Assembly (NCBI RefSeq): GCF_947501225.1 | Contig: NZ_CANMUW010000001.1 | Location: forward strand, 682,001-746,000 | Reading direction: 5' to 3' | DNA: 64,000 nucleotides | Source of the DNA: an uncultured Shewanella sp. | Lineage (GTDB): Bacteria > Pseudomonadota > Gammaproteobacteria > Enterobacterales > Shewanellaceae | Part shown: one piece after another, positions 1-8,258 of the stretch | Numbering within the stretch: position 1 is the first letter of the stretch | How the letters are laid out: the number at the start of each line of letters is the position of its first letter | Translations under genes and position numbers: made by a program | Notes under the pieces: model-generated | What the model saw: the letters and a program-made list of their open reading frames with translations, nothing else | Database searches by the model: none | Told to the model about the DNA's origin: nothing

Positions 1-1199
1 GTGATGATTATCGCTATACCTACGACCAGGGCCTCTCGGGTTCCCATCGTCAACAAGACTAAGAGTACGACTGCAGATGTTGCAAAAATTAACTTAAATA
101 TTAGGGTATTGGCTTTGTTTCCCGCTGTTTCTCCATAGTTTCTCGATACCGTTACCTCGACATTGTCCGGTACTAAGATATTTTGAACCCGTTCGATACG
201 CTGTAAAATTTGATCGGCAATATCGACGGCATTTTCACCCGGTTGCTTTCCTATTGCCAGAGTCACGGCTGGGTAGATATCATCTTTATCTCCGTGCCAG
301 ACGCTTTTTAGCGGAATGTCGGCCTTTAGGGTTATCTGGGCTACATCACTGAGGTAGATAGGGGCGCTCTGTCCATCGCTGTCCTGGTAAACGGAGATGA
401 CGAGCTGTTTCACATCATCTGCAGTTTGTAAAAATTGGCCAGCCTGTACCTTTATCTCCTGGTTGCCCTGTACAAGAGAGGCGGGCATAGAGATATGATT
501 GTTTGAGCGCAAACTCTGAGCAATCGCATCATAGGTGAGACCGTAATAGTTCAATTTAATCGGGTCGATGCGAACGTTAAGTACGAGTTCATGTGAACCT
601 AAGGTGTATACTTCACGCGTACCGGGGATACGCTTTAGCTCCGTTTCCAGCCCATGAGCGACATGGGTCAACTGTTCTGCCGATACCGCCTCTTTTGACC
701 ACAATGTAAGGCTGACAATAGGAACATCATCTATGCCGCGAGGTTTAATGAGAGGCTCACCCACCCCGGCACCCGAAGGAAGCTTATCGAGATTTGAATA
801 GATCTGGTTATAGAGTTTTACAATGGCTTCATTACGTGGGATCCCCACTTCAAAGATAGCGATGATGAGAGCACCATCAGGCTGTGAAAATGAGTACAGA
901 GTGTCGATTCCCTTGATCTCTGATATCACCTGTTCGGCGGGAAGTGTGACCAGGCTTTCAACCTGCGCCGGTGTTGCTCCCGGGAAGGGGATGAAAACAT
1001 CGGCAAAGGTCACATCTATTTGGGGCTCCTCCTCTTTTGGTGTCACTATGACGGCGAATAAGCCCAGCAGTAATCCAAGTAATGCCAATAGGGGGGTGAT
1101 GGCGCTAAGTTGAAAAGCGGCTGCTATCTTGCCCGATATGCCTAAGGTTGAATGGGCTGTATTCGAATCCGGCGGAGTCGTGTTTTGCGTATTATTCAT
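1..1199 (-). CDS. RND efflux permease (AcrB-type), 3' end outside window
   Basis: About 399 N-terminal residues are visible and the frame stays open to the window edge, so the C-terminal part is missing. The protein starts MNNTQNTTPPDS, has a first membrane segment around residues 35-55, then the periplasmic porter region (PFPGATPAQVESLVTLPAEQ, PLIKPRGIDDVPIVSLTLWS, RIDPIKLNYYGLTYDAIAQS), and a second hydrophobic segment at the end of the visible part. This is the fold of inner-membrane proton-driven RND pumps working with a periplasmic adaptor and an outer-membrane channel. The ATG at 1199 lies 4 bp after the adaptor stop and has an AAAGAG ribosome-binding site, so the two are cotranscribed. 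The exported substrate cannot be told from sequence. Confidence 0.9.
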   Translation of the reverse strand, partial: MNNTQNTTPPDSNTAHSTLGISGKIAAAFQLSAITPLLALLGLLLGLFAVIVTPKEEEPQIDVTFADVFIPFPGATPAQVESLVTLPAEQVISEIKGIDTLYSFSQPDGALIIAIFEVGIPRNEAIVKLYNQIYSNLDKLPSGAGVGEPLIKPRGIDDVPIVSLTLWSKEAVSAEQLTHVAHGLETELKRIPGTREVYTLGSHELVLNVRIDPIKLNYYGLTYDAIAQSLRSNNHISMPASLVQGNQEIKVQAGQFLQTADDVKQLVISVYQDSDGQSAPIYLSDVAQITLKADIPLKSVWHGDKDDIYPAVTLAIGKQPGENAVDIADQILQRIERVQNILVPDNVEVTVSRNYGETAGNKANTLIFKLIFATSAVVLLVLLTMGTREALVVGIAIII

Positions 1200-1203
1200 C
1201 TCT

Positions 1204-2235
1204 TTATTCCGCCTTCTGATGCTTAAGTGCCTGGTATGCGTCGCCGGCAATCACATCGCCTGCCTTTAGTCCCGCTAAGATCTCTACATTTTTACCCTGG
1301 TAACTGCCTAACCTCACTTGATTGAGTACAAAGTCATCCCCCTGCTTGAGATATACGGCACTGAGCTCGTTTTGTTTCAGCAGGGCGGAGCTTGGTATCA
1401 ACATACTGGAGCGTGTACCGGCACTGAACCTGGCTTTCGCCCACATTCCCGGCATCAGTCCGGGTTCATTTTCGGGTAGGTCTATTCTCACCTTATAACT
1501 GTGACTCTGAGGGTCGGCAAATGAGAAGATGGTAAGGGAGTCTGAGGTAAACTGACGTCCATCACTGAGTGTGACGATAAATTCAGGATGCTGTTTCAAT
1601 GCCGCGATATAGCGCTGGGGGACATGAGTGATGGCCCGCATCTGTGACATAGAGAAACCAGAGAAAAGTGGCTGGCCGGGACTCACCGTTTCGCCCTGTT
1701 CTACATGTCTTTTGGTGACAATTCCGGAGAATGGGGCATTGACTACCGTATATTTTAGCGATTCGGTGGCCTGAATGATGCGAGCCTTCGCGCCTCGAAC
1801 GGCTTCCTGAGCCGATTCGGCATTGGCTATCGCCTCATCCATCGCACCTTGCGATATTGCTCCCTTTGGAAATAGTGCCTCATAGCGGCTTCTCTGTAGC
1901 TGCGCCTCATTATAACGGGCCATCGCCTTGGCATAGTCAGCTTCTGCTCCAGCAAGCCCGGCTCCCTGCTCTTTACTGGTAATTTCGAGTAATGATGCAC
2001 CCTCTTCGACGATATCATTTATATCGTAATTGAGTTTAATTATTCGTCCGGAGGTTTGTGCCGATACCGTGGCGGCTTTGACGGCTTCAAGTTTTGAATC
2101 CAGCTCTATCCACTTAGTCTGTTTGCTGTCAACGACACTTAATGTCTCGATTGATGTTGCATGCAGTTGAGTGCTTACCATAGATAGACAGATAAAAAGT
2201 GCAGGGAAGAGAGAGCCAGTCTTTTGAATATGCAT
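1204..2235 (-). CDS. RND efflux periplasmic adaptor (membrane fusion protein)
   Basis: HlyD/AcrA-family adaptor that would join the inner-membrane pump at 1-1199 to an outer-membrane channel. Domains in order: signal peptide (MHIQKTGSLFPALFICLSMV...LHA); first half of the lipoyl domain; an alpha-helical hairpin rich in Ala/Glu (GAEADYAKAMARYNEAQLQR); second lipoyl half (VNAPFSGIVTKRHVEQGETV); beta-barrel (LMPGMWAKARFSAG); membrane-proximal end. The open frame extends to an ATG at 2259, but the ATG at 2235 gives a normal signal peptide and has GGTGA upstream, so it is preferred. No outer-membrane component is encoded next to it in the window. Specificity unknown. Confidence 0.88.
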   Translation of the reverse strand: MHIQKTGSLFPALFICLSMVSTQLHATSIETLSVVDSKQTKWIELDSKLEAVKAATVSAQTSGRIIKLNYDINDIVEEGASLLEITSKEQGAGLAGAEADYAKAMARYNEAQLQRSRYEALFPKGAISQGAMDEAIANAESAQEAVRGAKARIIQATESLKYTVVNAPFSGIVTKRHVEQGETVSPGQPLFSGFSMSQMRAITHVPQRYIAALKQHPEFIVTLSDGRQFTSDSLTIFSFADPQSHSYKVRIDLPENEPGLMPGMWAKARFSAGTRSSMLIPSSALLKQNELSAVYLKQGDDFVLNQVRLGSYQGKNVEILAGLKAGDVIAGDAYQALKHQKAE

Positions 2236-2333
2236 AATAAGTTCACCAAAAAAGTCCATAAGATTATTCTAATGGATGGTGTTTTATGATGCAACCTTTA
2301 AATTAGAAAAAAATAATGGAATAATTCAGTGAC

Positions 2334-2355
2334 AAAAAAAGGAGTCGGTGACTCC
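2334..2355 (-). terminator. Rho-independent terminator after the SIMPL gene
   Basis: A GGAGTC-GGT-GACTCC hairpin at 2341-2355 is followed on the minus strand by seven T residues. It lies 20 bp past the stop of the SIMPL gene and ahead of the efflux pair, so the two units are separate. Confidence 0.8.
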
Positions 2356-2374
2356 TCATTCGGTTGGGTAGGAC

Positions 2375-3091
2375 TCAGTCACTTAAATAGTAGGTCAATG
2401 TTGATACAACCCGTACTCTTTTGATGAAGGGGGTATTGCTGTCCCGGTCGGTAATACTGAACTGACCCTGTGAGGCATTCTTTATCTTCCCCAGTGTCGA
2501 GTTGGAGTCTTTGGCAAATTTATCTGCGACTTTACGTGCATTTTGTGTGGCGGCTTGGACCATATCGGGTTTCACGCTGTTGAGTTCGGTAAACAGAAAC
2601 TCGGTCCGGCTGTTGTAGTCCTGATCGGATATTGCAATCCCGTCTTTAGCCAACTCAATTAATTTAGTGCGGCTGTTCAGTAGTAGGTCGACCTGTTTAG
2701 TGTAGAGTGAGATCGTGACCTTGGCGGCGTAGCGGTACTTTACATTCGGATCGACATAACCTTGAGCCTGCCTGTCTTCGATTGAGGGGAGCGAGGTTGA
2801 GATCTCATCGGCTTTAAAGCCCTGCTTGGTCAGAAAGAGTACGACCTTATCCGTTTTCTCCTGAACGGTTTGATATAGGGTGTTCAGGTTATTATCGACT
2901 TCGGTAAATCTAATTGGCCAGATGGCGATGTTGGCTTTAACTTCCTGTTCGGCAAGCCCTTTTACGGTGACGGTGCGCTCCATAGACTTCATCTTGAGAA
3001 GGCTCTGACCTACTGTGTTACCGAGAAGAATGAGACCCAGGCAGAGAAATCCCCCTAATATAAAAGCCGCGATTTGATTGTTTTTTTGCAT
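2375..3091 (-). CDS. SIMPL domain (DUF541) protein
   Basis: 238 residues. An N-terminal hydrophobic segment (IAAFILGGFLCLGLILLG) acts as signal anchor and is followed by a SIMPL/DUF541 domain starting at the TVTVKGLAEQEVKANIAIWP region. The C-terminal half keeps the family pattern of an alpha/beta unit ending in KRVRVVSTLTYYLSD. SIMPL proteins are periplasmic or membrane-anchored and poorly understood; some have been linked to oxidative stress or outer-membrane function. Monocistronic between two terminators. Family assignment is good, function open. Confidence 0.85.
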   Translation of the reverse strand: MQKNNQIAAFILGGFLCLGLILLGNTVGQSLLKMKSMERTVTVKGLAEQEVKANIAIWPIRFTEVDNNLNTLYQTVQEKTDKVVLFLTKQGFKADEISTSLPSIEDRQAQGYVDPNVKYRYAAKVTISLYTKQVDLLLNSRTKLIELAKDGIAISDQDYNSRTEFLFTELNSVKPDMVQAATQNARKVADKFAKDSNSTLGKIKNASQGQFSITDRDSNTPFIKRVRVVSTLTYYLSD

Positions 3092-3179
3092 GATAAATTT
3101 TCGAGAAAACGGGGTTGTCCCGACATATTACCCCTTTTCTCGCCAAGGTCTACGATTAAACCTGTCACTGTTGGTTATA

Positions 3180-3563
3180 TCAGGCGAGTATGGGTTGCCA
3201 GAGTTCAACTTTATTACCGTCAGGGTCGATAAACCAGCCGAATCGACCAAATTCAGACTCTTCGGTCACACTGATGACTTCGGCGCCGCCGGTATGAACT
3301 TGATCCAGAGCTTCATCGAGATCATCGACAATGAGATTGAACATGAAGTGTTTTTCTGAGGGAGAAAGGTAGTCGTTACCATTTTCTATGGGTGACCAGA
3401 CACTGTAGCCGTTGCGGGAGAAAGGGGAGAGGTTATCTAAATAGAAAGCGGCTCCTCCCCAGGGTTCAACAGGAAGCTGCAGGTGTTCTTTGTACCAACT
3501 TGCTAATGCTTGGGGATCGTCACTCTTGAAGAATATACCACCCAATCCTACGACTCTGGCCAT
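3180..3563 (-). CDS. VOC (glyoxalase/bleomycin-resistance fold) protein
   Basis: 127 residues from MARVVGLGGIFFKSDDP. The sequence shows the paired beta-alpha-beta-beta-beta units of the vicinal oxygen chelate fold: first unit LGGIFFKSDDPQALASWYKE, second unit FNLIVDDLDEALDQVHTGGA ending in WFIDPDGNKVELWQP, with the usual acidic metal-ligand residue near the end (KVELWQ). Such proteins are dioxygenases, glyoxalases or resistance proteins; the substrate is not predictable. The open frame reaches 3623, but that start falls in the fadL terminator, so the internal ATG at 3563 is preferred. Confidence 0.82.
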   Translation of the reverse strand: MARVVGLGGIFFKSDDPQALASWYKEHLQLPVEPWGGAAFYLDNLSPFSRNGYSVWSPIENGNDYLSPSEKHFMFNLIVDDLDEALDQVHTGGAEVISVTEESEFGRFGWFIDPDGNKVELWQPILA

Positions 3564-3622
3564 ATCGTTTCTTGTCTGATGTGTTATATGACTAACTGTA
3601 GGAAACATTTCGGGAAAGTACA

Positions 3623-3651
3623 AAAAAGCCGCATCTTGACTGCGGCTTTTT
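3623..3651 (-). terminator. Terminator downstream of fadL
   Basis: AAAAGCCGCA...TGCGGCTTTT hairpin with A-rich and T-rich flanks on either side, so it can work in both directions. It lies 27 bp past the fadL stop codon on the minus strand. Confidence 0.85.
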
Positions 3652-3677
3652 ATTTCAGGCTTAATTAAAGTCCGGAT

Positions 3678-4919
3678 TTAGAACTTGTAGCTGTACTGAA
3701 CACCATATAATACGGCGTTTGCACGTGTTGTACCATTGACTTGTGCAACCCAAGGAAGTTGTCCGCCGTCCAGAGGTGGCAGCAGCTGTGTCTCTGTTAC
3801 TGCAACATCTTCACCCATGAGGTAAGTGATACCAAAATCGATCACTGAGTGCTTACTCATGTTGTAGCTCAGGCCAGCAGAGAACCATTGACGGTTGGAG
3901 TCAGGAATCGCGATAGACTTGATCTCATCGACGGCACCCATGTCGTACATGTAACCGGCGCGGATACTCCAGCTGTCGTCGATGTCATAGGTTCCACCTA
4001 AAGAGAGGTGCCATGTATCACGCCAGTTATACTCTTTGATTGTCCCGAATGCATCAGTATCTAAGGTATCGAAGGCGCTCCACTGGATAAACTGGGCTGA
4101 GTAGTGAAGGGCAAATTGATTGGTCAACTGATGAAAGCCTGAGAACTCTGCCATTGCTGGCAGTGGCAGGTGTAAGGTGTCATCCGCAGCGCTTTGACCC
4201 AGGTACTGAAAGTCACCATCGGCTTCGATGGTCGGGCTGTAGCGGTAGCTTAAACCAAATCTGTGGTTATCGTTTACTTCGTAAACTGCACCTACATGCC
4301 ACCCCAGGCCATAGCCTTCGGCGCTGACATCCAGCATAGTGTTTCCATGGAACTTACGCTTAAGGTCGCCGGTGCCTGAGATCACATCCAGGCCCGCACC
4401 TACACTGAACTGTTCATTGATACGGTAAGAGACGCTACCTTGAATGTTCACGCTACGAACCTTGGTCTGACCGCCAAAGATATCGGCAGCAAAGTCATCG
4501 GCATACTCAGTGGTCGTTCCGAAATTAGAGTAGGCGCCGAAACCGATTGCCCACTTGTCATTGAGAGGATGAACGATGAAGATATTAGGAACCAGGCTGG
4601 CACCACCAATATCAGAAACATCCGGAATGGCTTGTGGGTTAGAACTCCCTAGAGGTGCCAGAGAGTATTGAGCGTCGGATAAGCTGACATCGGTATCTAT
4701 GTAGGTCATACCTAAGCTGATAGCCGTGCTATCAAACAATGCCATTGCGGCCGGGTTTCGTGCCATGGCCGAAGCATTATCGGCAATAACAGCATCACCG
4801 GCAAAGGCGCGGCCTAGTCCGGTAGCCGATTGACTGTTTAGTTGGAATCCTGCTGCCATAGCTTGTGAGCTCGCAAGTGTCACGGCAACGGCTAATATTG
4901 TCTTGTTGAAGTACTTCAT
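3678..4919 (-). CDS. fadL: FadL-family long-chain fatty acid outer-membrane transporter
   Basis: 413 residues. A signal peptide (MKYFNKTILAVAVTLASSQA-MAAGFQ) is followed by the FadL N-terminal hatch signature SATGLGRAFAGDAVIADNAS and the NPA box (ARNPAAMALFD), then a beta-barrel ending in an aromatic residue (GVQYSYKF). FadL binds long-chain fatty acids outside and passes them laterally through the barrel wall. The ATG at 4919 has an AGAGAAG ribosome-binding site; the 30 extra codons upstream would destroy the signal peptide. A FadR-like operator lies 113 bp upstream, matching regulation together with fadIJ. Specificity for fatty acids versus related hydrophobic compounds is inferred from family and regulation. 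Confidence 0.92.
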   Translation of the reverse strand: MKYFNKTILAVAVTLASSQAMAAGFQLNSQSATGLGRAFAGDAVIADNASAMARNPAAMALFDSTAISLGMTYIDTDVSLSDAQYSLAPLGSSNPQAIPDVSDIGGASLVPNIFIVHPLNDKWAIGFGAYSNFGTTTEYADDFAADIFGGQTKVRSVNIQGSVSYRINEQFSVGAGLDVISGTGDLKRKFHGNTMLDVSAEGYGLGWHVGAVYEVNDNHRFGLSYRYSPTIEADGDFQYLGQSAADDTLHLPLPAMAEFSGFHQLTNQFALHYSAQFIQWSAFDTLDTDAFGTIKEYNWRDTWHLSLGGTYDIDDSWSIRAGYMYDMGAVDEIKSIAIPDSNRQWFSAGLSYNMSKHSVIDFGITYLMGEDVAVTETQLLPPLDGGQLPWVAQVNGTTRANAVLYGVQYSYKF

Positions 4920-5031
4920 CTTTATCTTCTCTTTTATTTTAACGGTCCCACTTTTTTTGGGGCTAACAAATTGAGTTAGCTGCAGGATCCACTTATTAGA
5001 CCAGTGCATCTTAGGGATGCATTAGCTTGCC

Positions 5032-5048
5032 AACAACTCCGACCAGAT
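5032..5048 (-). promoter_or_regulatory. FadR-like operator upstream of fadL
   Basis: Read on the minus strand the site is ATCTGGTCGGAGTTGTT. Compared with the enterobacterial FadR operator pattern AnCTGGTCnGACnnGTT it differs only at one defined position (C to G). It lies 113 bp upstream of the fadL start. FadR represses fatty-acid catabolism genes until long-chain acyl-CoA binds. A related site lies upstream of fadI at 15654-15670. Confidence 0.6.
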
Positions 5049-5224
5049 GTTGTTTTAGTTGCTAAAATGTTAATAAAAAAGAGGTTTGAAATAGAGATTT
5101 TTTGGCTGGTTCTGAATGCCTTGCTCAAGCGCCTATCCACAGTAAGATTAAGGGATTAGCGGTATTCAGGGAAAGGTTAACACTATGTAAAATCCCGCCG
5201 TTAATAAAAAATAAAAAGAGCTGA

Positions 5225-5254
5225 AAAAATAGCGTACGCGTGTACGCTATTTTT
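5225..5254. terminator. Bidirectional terminator after putP
   Basis: AAAATAGCGTAC-GCGT-GTACGCTATTTT forms a 12-bp stem with A and T runs on both sides, about 35 bp past the putP stop. The stem core AGCGTACGCGTGTACGCT also resembles a FabR-type palindrome (see findings), but the terminator reading suffices. Confidence 0.8.
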
Positions 5255-5288
5255 GTTTTCGCTGTTCTGAAAGCCTTATTTTTACAGC

Positions 5289-6740
5289 TTATAACTTTGA
5301 AGTAAATACTCTAAACTGTGCCTTTATCACATCGTTTGGAGCCGATATCTTACTGACGATTACCCCGGTGAATGTTGCGAAAACAAATCCGGGTAAGATC
5401 TCATATAGCTCGAAAATTCCACCCGATATCTGCTTCCAGACAACAACGGTCAAAGCACCTACGATAATCGTTGCCACGGCGCCGTTGCGGCTATAGCCTT
5501 TCCAGAAAAGGGATAATATGACTACCGGACCAAATGCTGCACCGAAACCAGCCCAGGCATAGCTGACAAGCCCGAGCACGCTACTTTCCGGATTCAAGGC
5601 TACAATACCTGCTATGAGTGCGATAGTGAGTACGCCGATTCGACCGACCAGCATCAACTCTTTACTCGTAGCCTCGGGTCGTAACCACTTCTTATAGAAG
5701 TCTTCGGTGATGACGCTGGAGCATACCAGAAGCTGGGAGTCGATGGTGCTCATGATGGCAGATAGAATTGCGGCAATCAGCAGGCCGCCAATCCAGGGAT
5801 TAAAGGCGGCATGAGCCAGATGAATAAACACAGTTTCGGGATTGGCCAGCGGCTCATTGGCAAAGTAGAGGGTACCGGCGAGGCCTGTGGCTAGAGCACC
5901 GATAAGTGCAACAATCATCCAGCTCATCGCGATGCGGCGGGATATCGCAATATCATCGGCACTGCCGATCGCCATGAAGCGAGACAGAATGTGTGGTTGA
6001 CCAAAATAACCAAGCCCCCAGGCCAGCAGGGATACGAGACCTATCAGCGTGGTACTTTCATGGAACATAGACAACATGGCGGGATCCAGCGTATCGATAC
6101 CATTTTGTGTCTCAGGTTGAGAGAAGATGGCGACCGGCACAATCAGCAACGCGATGAGCATTAAGCAGCCCTGAAAAAAGTCGGTCCAACTTACTGCAAA
6201 GAAGCCACCGACAAAGGTGTATGCGACAATGATAGTTGAGCCGATAATGAGTGCTAATGTGTAATCTAATCCGAATACTTTTTCGAATAGAATCGCGCCA
6301 CCGACCATGCCCGATGAAGCATAAAAGGTGAAGAATAGTAAGATAGTGACCGCAGAAACAAGTTTCAGCAGGCCATGTTTATCTTCGAAGCGCTTCTCGA
6401 AAAAGTCCGGTAGAGTAAGCGCATTATCGGTAAATTCGGTGTAGATACGCAGACGTTTAGCCACGAAGAGCCAGTTCAGCCAGGCACCAAAAACTAAACC
6501 TATACCGATCCAAGCTTCGCCAAGGCCACCAAGGTATACTGCTCCGGGGAGACCCAGCAGAAGCCAACCTGACATGTCTGAAGCGCCGACACTGAGTGCC
6601 GTCACGGCTGGGCCCATGCCTCTGCCACCGAGAATATAGTCATCGACAGAGTCAGTTGCTTTATAGGCCCATAGTCCTATCCCCATCATTAGGGCCAGAT
6701 AGCCGATGAAGGTAATTAAGATCGGTAGTTCAATGCTCAT
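5289..6740 (-). CDS. putP: Sodium/proline symporter PutP
   Basis: 483 residues, close to the usual length of about 500. A sodium:solute symporter (SSS family) with about 13 membrane segments. Signatures: N-terminal MMGIGLWAYKATDSVDDYILGGRG, the sodium-binding ALSVGASDMSGWLLLGLPGA in segment 2, and the SSS motif region GYFGQPHILSRFMAI. These match PutP more closely than pantothenate or acetate carriers of the same family. It imports proline with sodium into the cytoplasm, for catabolism or as a compatible solute. No putA is adjacent. Monocistronic with its own terminator. Confidence 0.9.
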   Translation of the reverse strand: MSIELPILITFIGYLALMMGIGLWAYKATDSVDDYILGGRGMGPAVTALSVGASDMSGWLLLGLPGAVYLGGLGEAWIGIGLVFGAWLNWLFVAKRLRIYTEFTDNALTLPDFFEKRFEDKHGLLKLVSAVTILLFFTFYASSGMVGGAILFEKVFGLDYTLALIIGSTIIVAYTFVGGFFAVSWTDFFQGCLMLIALLIVPVAIFSQPETQNGIDTLDPAMLSMFHESTTLIGLVSLLAWGLGYFGQPHILSRFMAIGSADDIAISRRIAMSWMIVALIGALATGLAGTLYFANEPLANPETVFIHLAHAAFNPWIGGLLIAAILSAIMSTIDSQLLVCSSVITEDFYKKWLRPEATSKELMLVGRIGVLTIALIAGIVALNPESSVLGLVSYAWAGFGAAFGPVVILSLFWKGYSRNGAVATIIVGALTVVVWKQISGGIFELYEILPGFVFATFTGVIVSKISAPNDVIKAQFRVFTSKL

Positions 6741-6840
6741 GCTTGTGCCATTTTTGCTAATTTTTTAAATGCGGGGGAGCTATGCTAGCAGATGTTTGAT
6801 ATGAAGCTCAATATTGTTGGGGAGTGTGATGAATGTTTGA

Positions 6841-6867
6841 CTCTGTGGCGATAGTTTCACCACAGAG
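6841..6867. repeat. Inverted repeat between the sigma operon and putP
   Basis: CTCTGTGG at 6841-6848 and CCACAGAG at 6860-6867 form an 8-bp stem with an 11-nt loop, 20 bp past the stop of the DUF3379 gene. No T run follows on the minus strand, so it may be a weak terminator or mRNA-end structure. Confidence 0.5.
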
Positions 6868-6887
6868 TGTACATGGAGCAAAGTTGC

Positions 6888-7595
6888 TTATATAAAGGTC
6901 TGTTTGATCTCTTCCTTTACGTAACCAAGGTCTGCGGTATCTTCACCGACCAGAAGCATATAAGCTTTATCTGTGGCAAAACCTTTACCTATGTAGTTAT
7001 TATCTGCAAATGCTTCATCTAATACCATGCGGTCTTCCAGCGGTACTATAAACAGGGTCACCTTACCGCCGTGTTCCCCCTGCATGACTAAGTGCAGGCT
7101 TTTCACGCCCTGGAAGTCACAGTCTGTACTGTAAAAGACCCTACCGGGTTGCTTGACAAACTTGGCGTCTCCAAGCGTGCCCATGGCCGCCAGTTGAAAG
7201 TTTACTTCATCCACACCGATATTATCATCGACGGTCAGTGCCATGGTTTCATGATAAACATGAGCAAGGGCATGTTCACCCAGATCGACAGGGGCCATCC
7301 TTAGCAGGGTGAAACTGACGCCGGCGATAAATGCCACTGAGGCAACAAGAGCCAGCATAAAGCCTGATTTACGACGTTGAGCCTGATGTTGATGAAGTTG
7401 TTGGTTTAAGAGTAATTTAGCTGCCAGGTCATCGGGAACATCGACTTTCAGTGCTCTTTCGATTTTGCTATCGAGCTTTTTCAGATCGTTGACAAAGGAC
7501 TCTCGCTCGGGGGAATCGAGCATCGCAGAGAGAAAGTCCTCATCTTGACAGTTGGGTTCTCCGTAGGCCTGTCTTCTAAATTTAAGCTCATCCAT
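6888..7595 (-). CDS. DUF3379 membrane protein, probable anti-sigma partner
   Basis: 235 residues from MDELKFRRQAYGEPNCQDED; the ATG at 7595 has an AAGAGGT ribosome-binding site, whereas the longer frame to 7631 has none. An N-terminal cytoplasmic part (about 1-75) with charged helices is followed by one membrane segment (FMLALVASVAFIAGVSFTLL) and a C-terminal extracytoplasmic domain of about 130 residues (HVYHETMALTVDDN...TDKAYMLLVGEDTADLG). This one-TM architecture, immediately after and overlapping an ECF sigma gene by 8 bp, is that of an anti-sigma factor. The family is DUF3379; the anti-sigma role is inferred from position and topology. The inducing signal is unknown. Confidence 0.82.
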   Translation of the reverse strand: MDELKFRRQAYGEPNCQDEDFLSAMLDSPERESFVNDLKKLDSKIERALKVDVPDDLAAKLLLNQQLHQHQAQRRKSGFMLALVASVAFIAGVSFTLLRMAPVDLGEHALAHVYHETMALTVDDNIGVDEVNFQLAAMGTLGDAKFVKQPGRVFYSTDCDFQGVKSLHLVMQGEHGGKVTLFIVPLEDRMVLDEAFADNNYIGKGFATDKAYMLLVGEDTADLGYVKEEIKQTFI

Positions 7596-8151
7596 TGGAT
7601 TGACCTCTTGCTTTTGGTTGTTCAATAACATCTTTTAACTGGTTCCGCGCACGAAAGAGTCTGGTCATCACTGTATTTCTGTTCAAATCTAAAATCGTCG
7701 CTATCTCTTCGCCGCTAAAACCGCCGATGACCTGCAAAAGTAGTGGTTCACGATATTCAAGTTCTAATTTGCCAATCTGCCTACGGATTAAGTGCTGGTC
7801 AGTTTTGTCTTCGGAGCTGCTGGAGAACACATCTTCGAGATGCTCCTGCTCTACATCAGAGTAATTGAACTGCTTACGTTCAAATCTGCGTGCATTTTCT
7901 CGTCTCAAAATGGTGATAAGCCAGGCTTTGGCTGCCTTATCGTCCTTCAATGACTCGAGTGAACGCCACGCTCTGAGGAACGTTTCCTGAGTGATATCTT
8001 CCGCAACATGTTTATCGCCGCTAAGCCAGTAGGCATAACGGAATATGTCTGCATGGAGTGCCCTGACAAGGCTATCGTATCGTCGTTGTTTACTTAGCAT
8101 GTCTGAATTGACCGTGGAACCGGACTTTTTATTTCGCGAGCGACTGAACAT
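7588..8151 (-). CDS. ECF-type sigma-70 family RNA polymerase sigma factor
   Basis: 187 residues. Region 2 is seen as LVRALHADIFRYAYWLSGDKHVAEDITQETFLRAWRS, with the DITQETFLRAW signature and AWLITILRRENARR (region 2.4). Region 4 is a helix-turn-helix: LEYREPLLLQVIGGFSGEEI followed by ILDLNRNTVMTRLFRARNQL. The acidic Ser-rich linker EDVFSSSSEDKTD lies between. It directs core polymerase to stress-type promoters, usually including its own. The start is uncertain: ATG at 8151 or at 8100 (MLSKQRRYDSL), neither with a good ribosome-binding site. It overlaps the DUF3379 gene downstream, suggesting translational coupling with its regulator. Confidence 0.9.
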   Translation of the reverse strand: MFSRSRNKKSGSTVNSDMLSKQRRYDSLVRALHADIFRYAYWLSGDKHVAEDITQETFLRAWRSLESLKDDKAAKAWLITILRRENARRFERKQFNYSDVEQEHLEDVFSSSSEDKTDQHLIRRQIGKLELEYREPLLLQVIGGFSGEEIATILDLNRNTVMTRLFRARNQLKDVIEQPKARGQSNG

Positions 8152-8203
8152 TTTTGAAATCTGTGATCCAACAATACCCGCTAGCTTAACCTGCTTGAGC
8201 TGA

Positions 8204-8240
8204 ATGGCAAGAAGTTAATAACACGTTAACTTCCTGCCAT
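8204..8240 (-). terminator. Hairpin after the Bat operon
   Basis: ATGGCA-(A)-GAAGTTAA ... TTAACTTC-(C)-TGCCAT, a long stem with one internal mismatch just past the BatD stop codon (8259). There is no clear T run on the minus strand, so it is a probable rather than certain terminator. Confidence 0.55.
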
Positions 8241-8258
8241 AGCTTGAGAAAGGGATAT

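Larger units (their letters stand above)
4920..5288. other. fadL promoter region
   Basis: Gene-free 369 bp between fadL and putP. It holds the fadL leader, a small GCTAAC...GTTAGC inverted repeat at 4962-4980, a FadR-like operator at 5032-5048, an A/T-rich stretch suitable for a promoter, and the putP-side terminator at 5225-5254. No ORF with a ribosome-binding site was seen. Confidence 0.6.
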
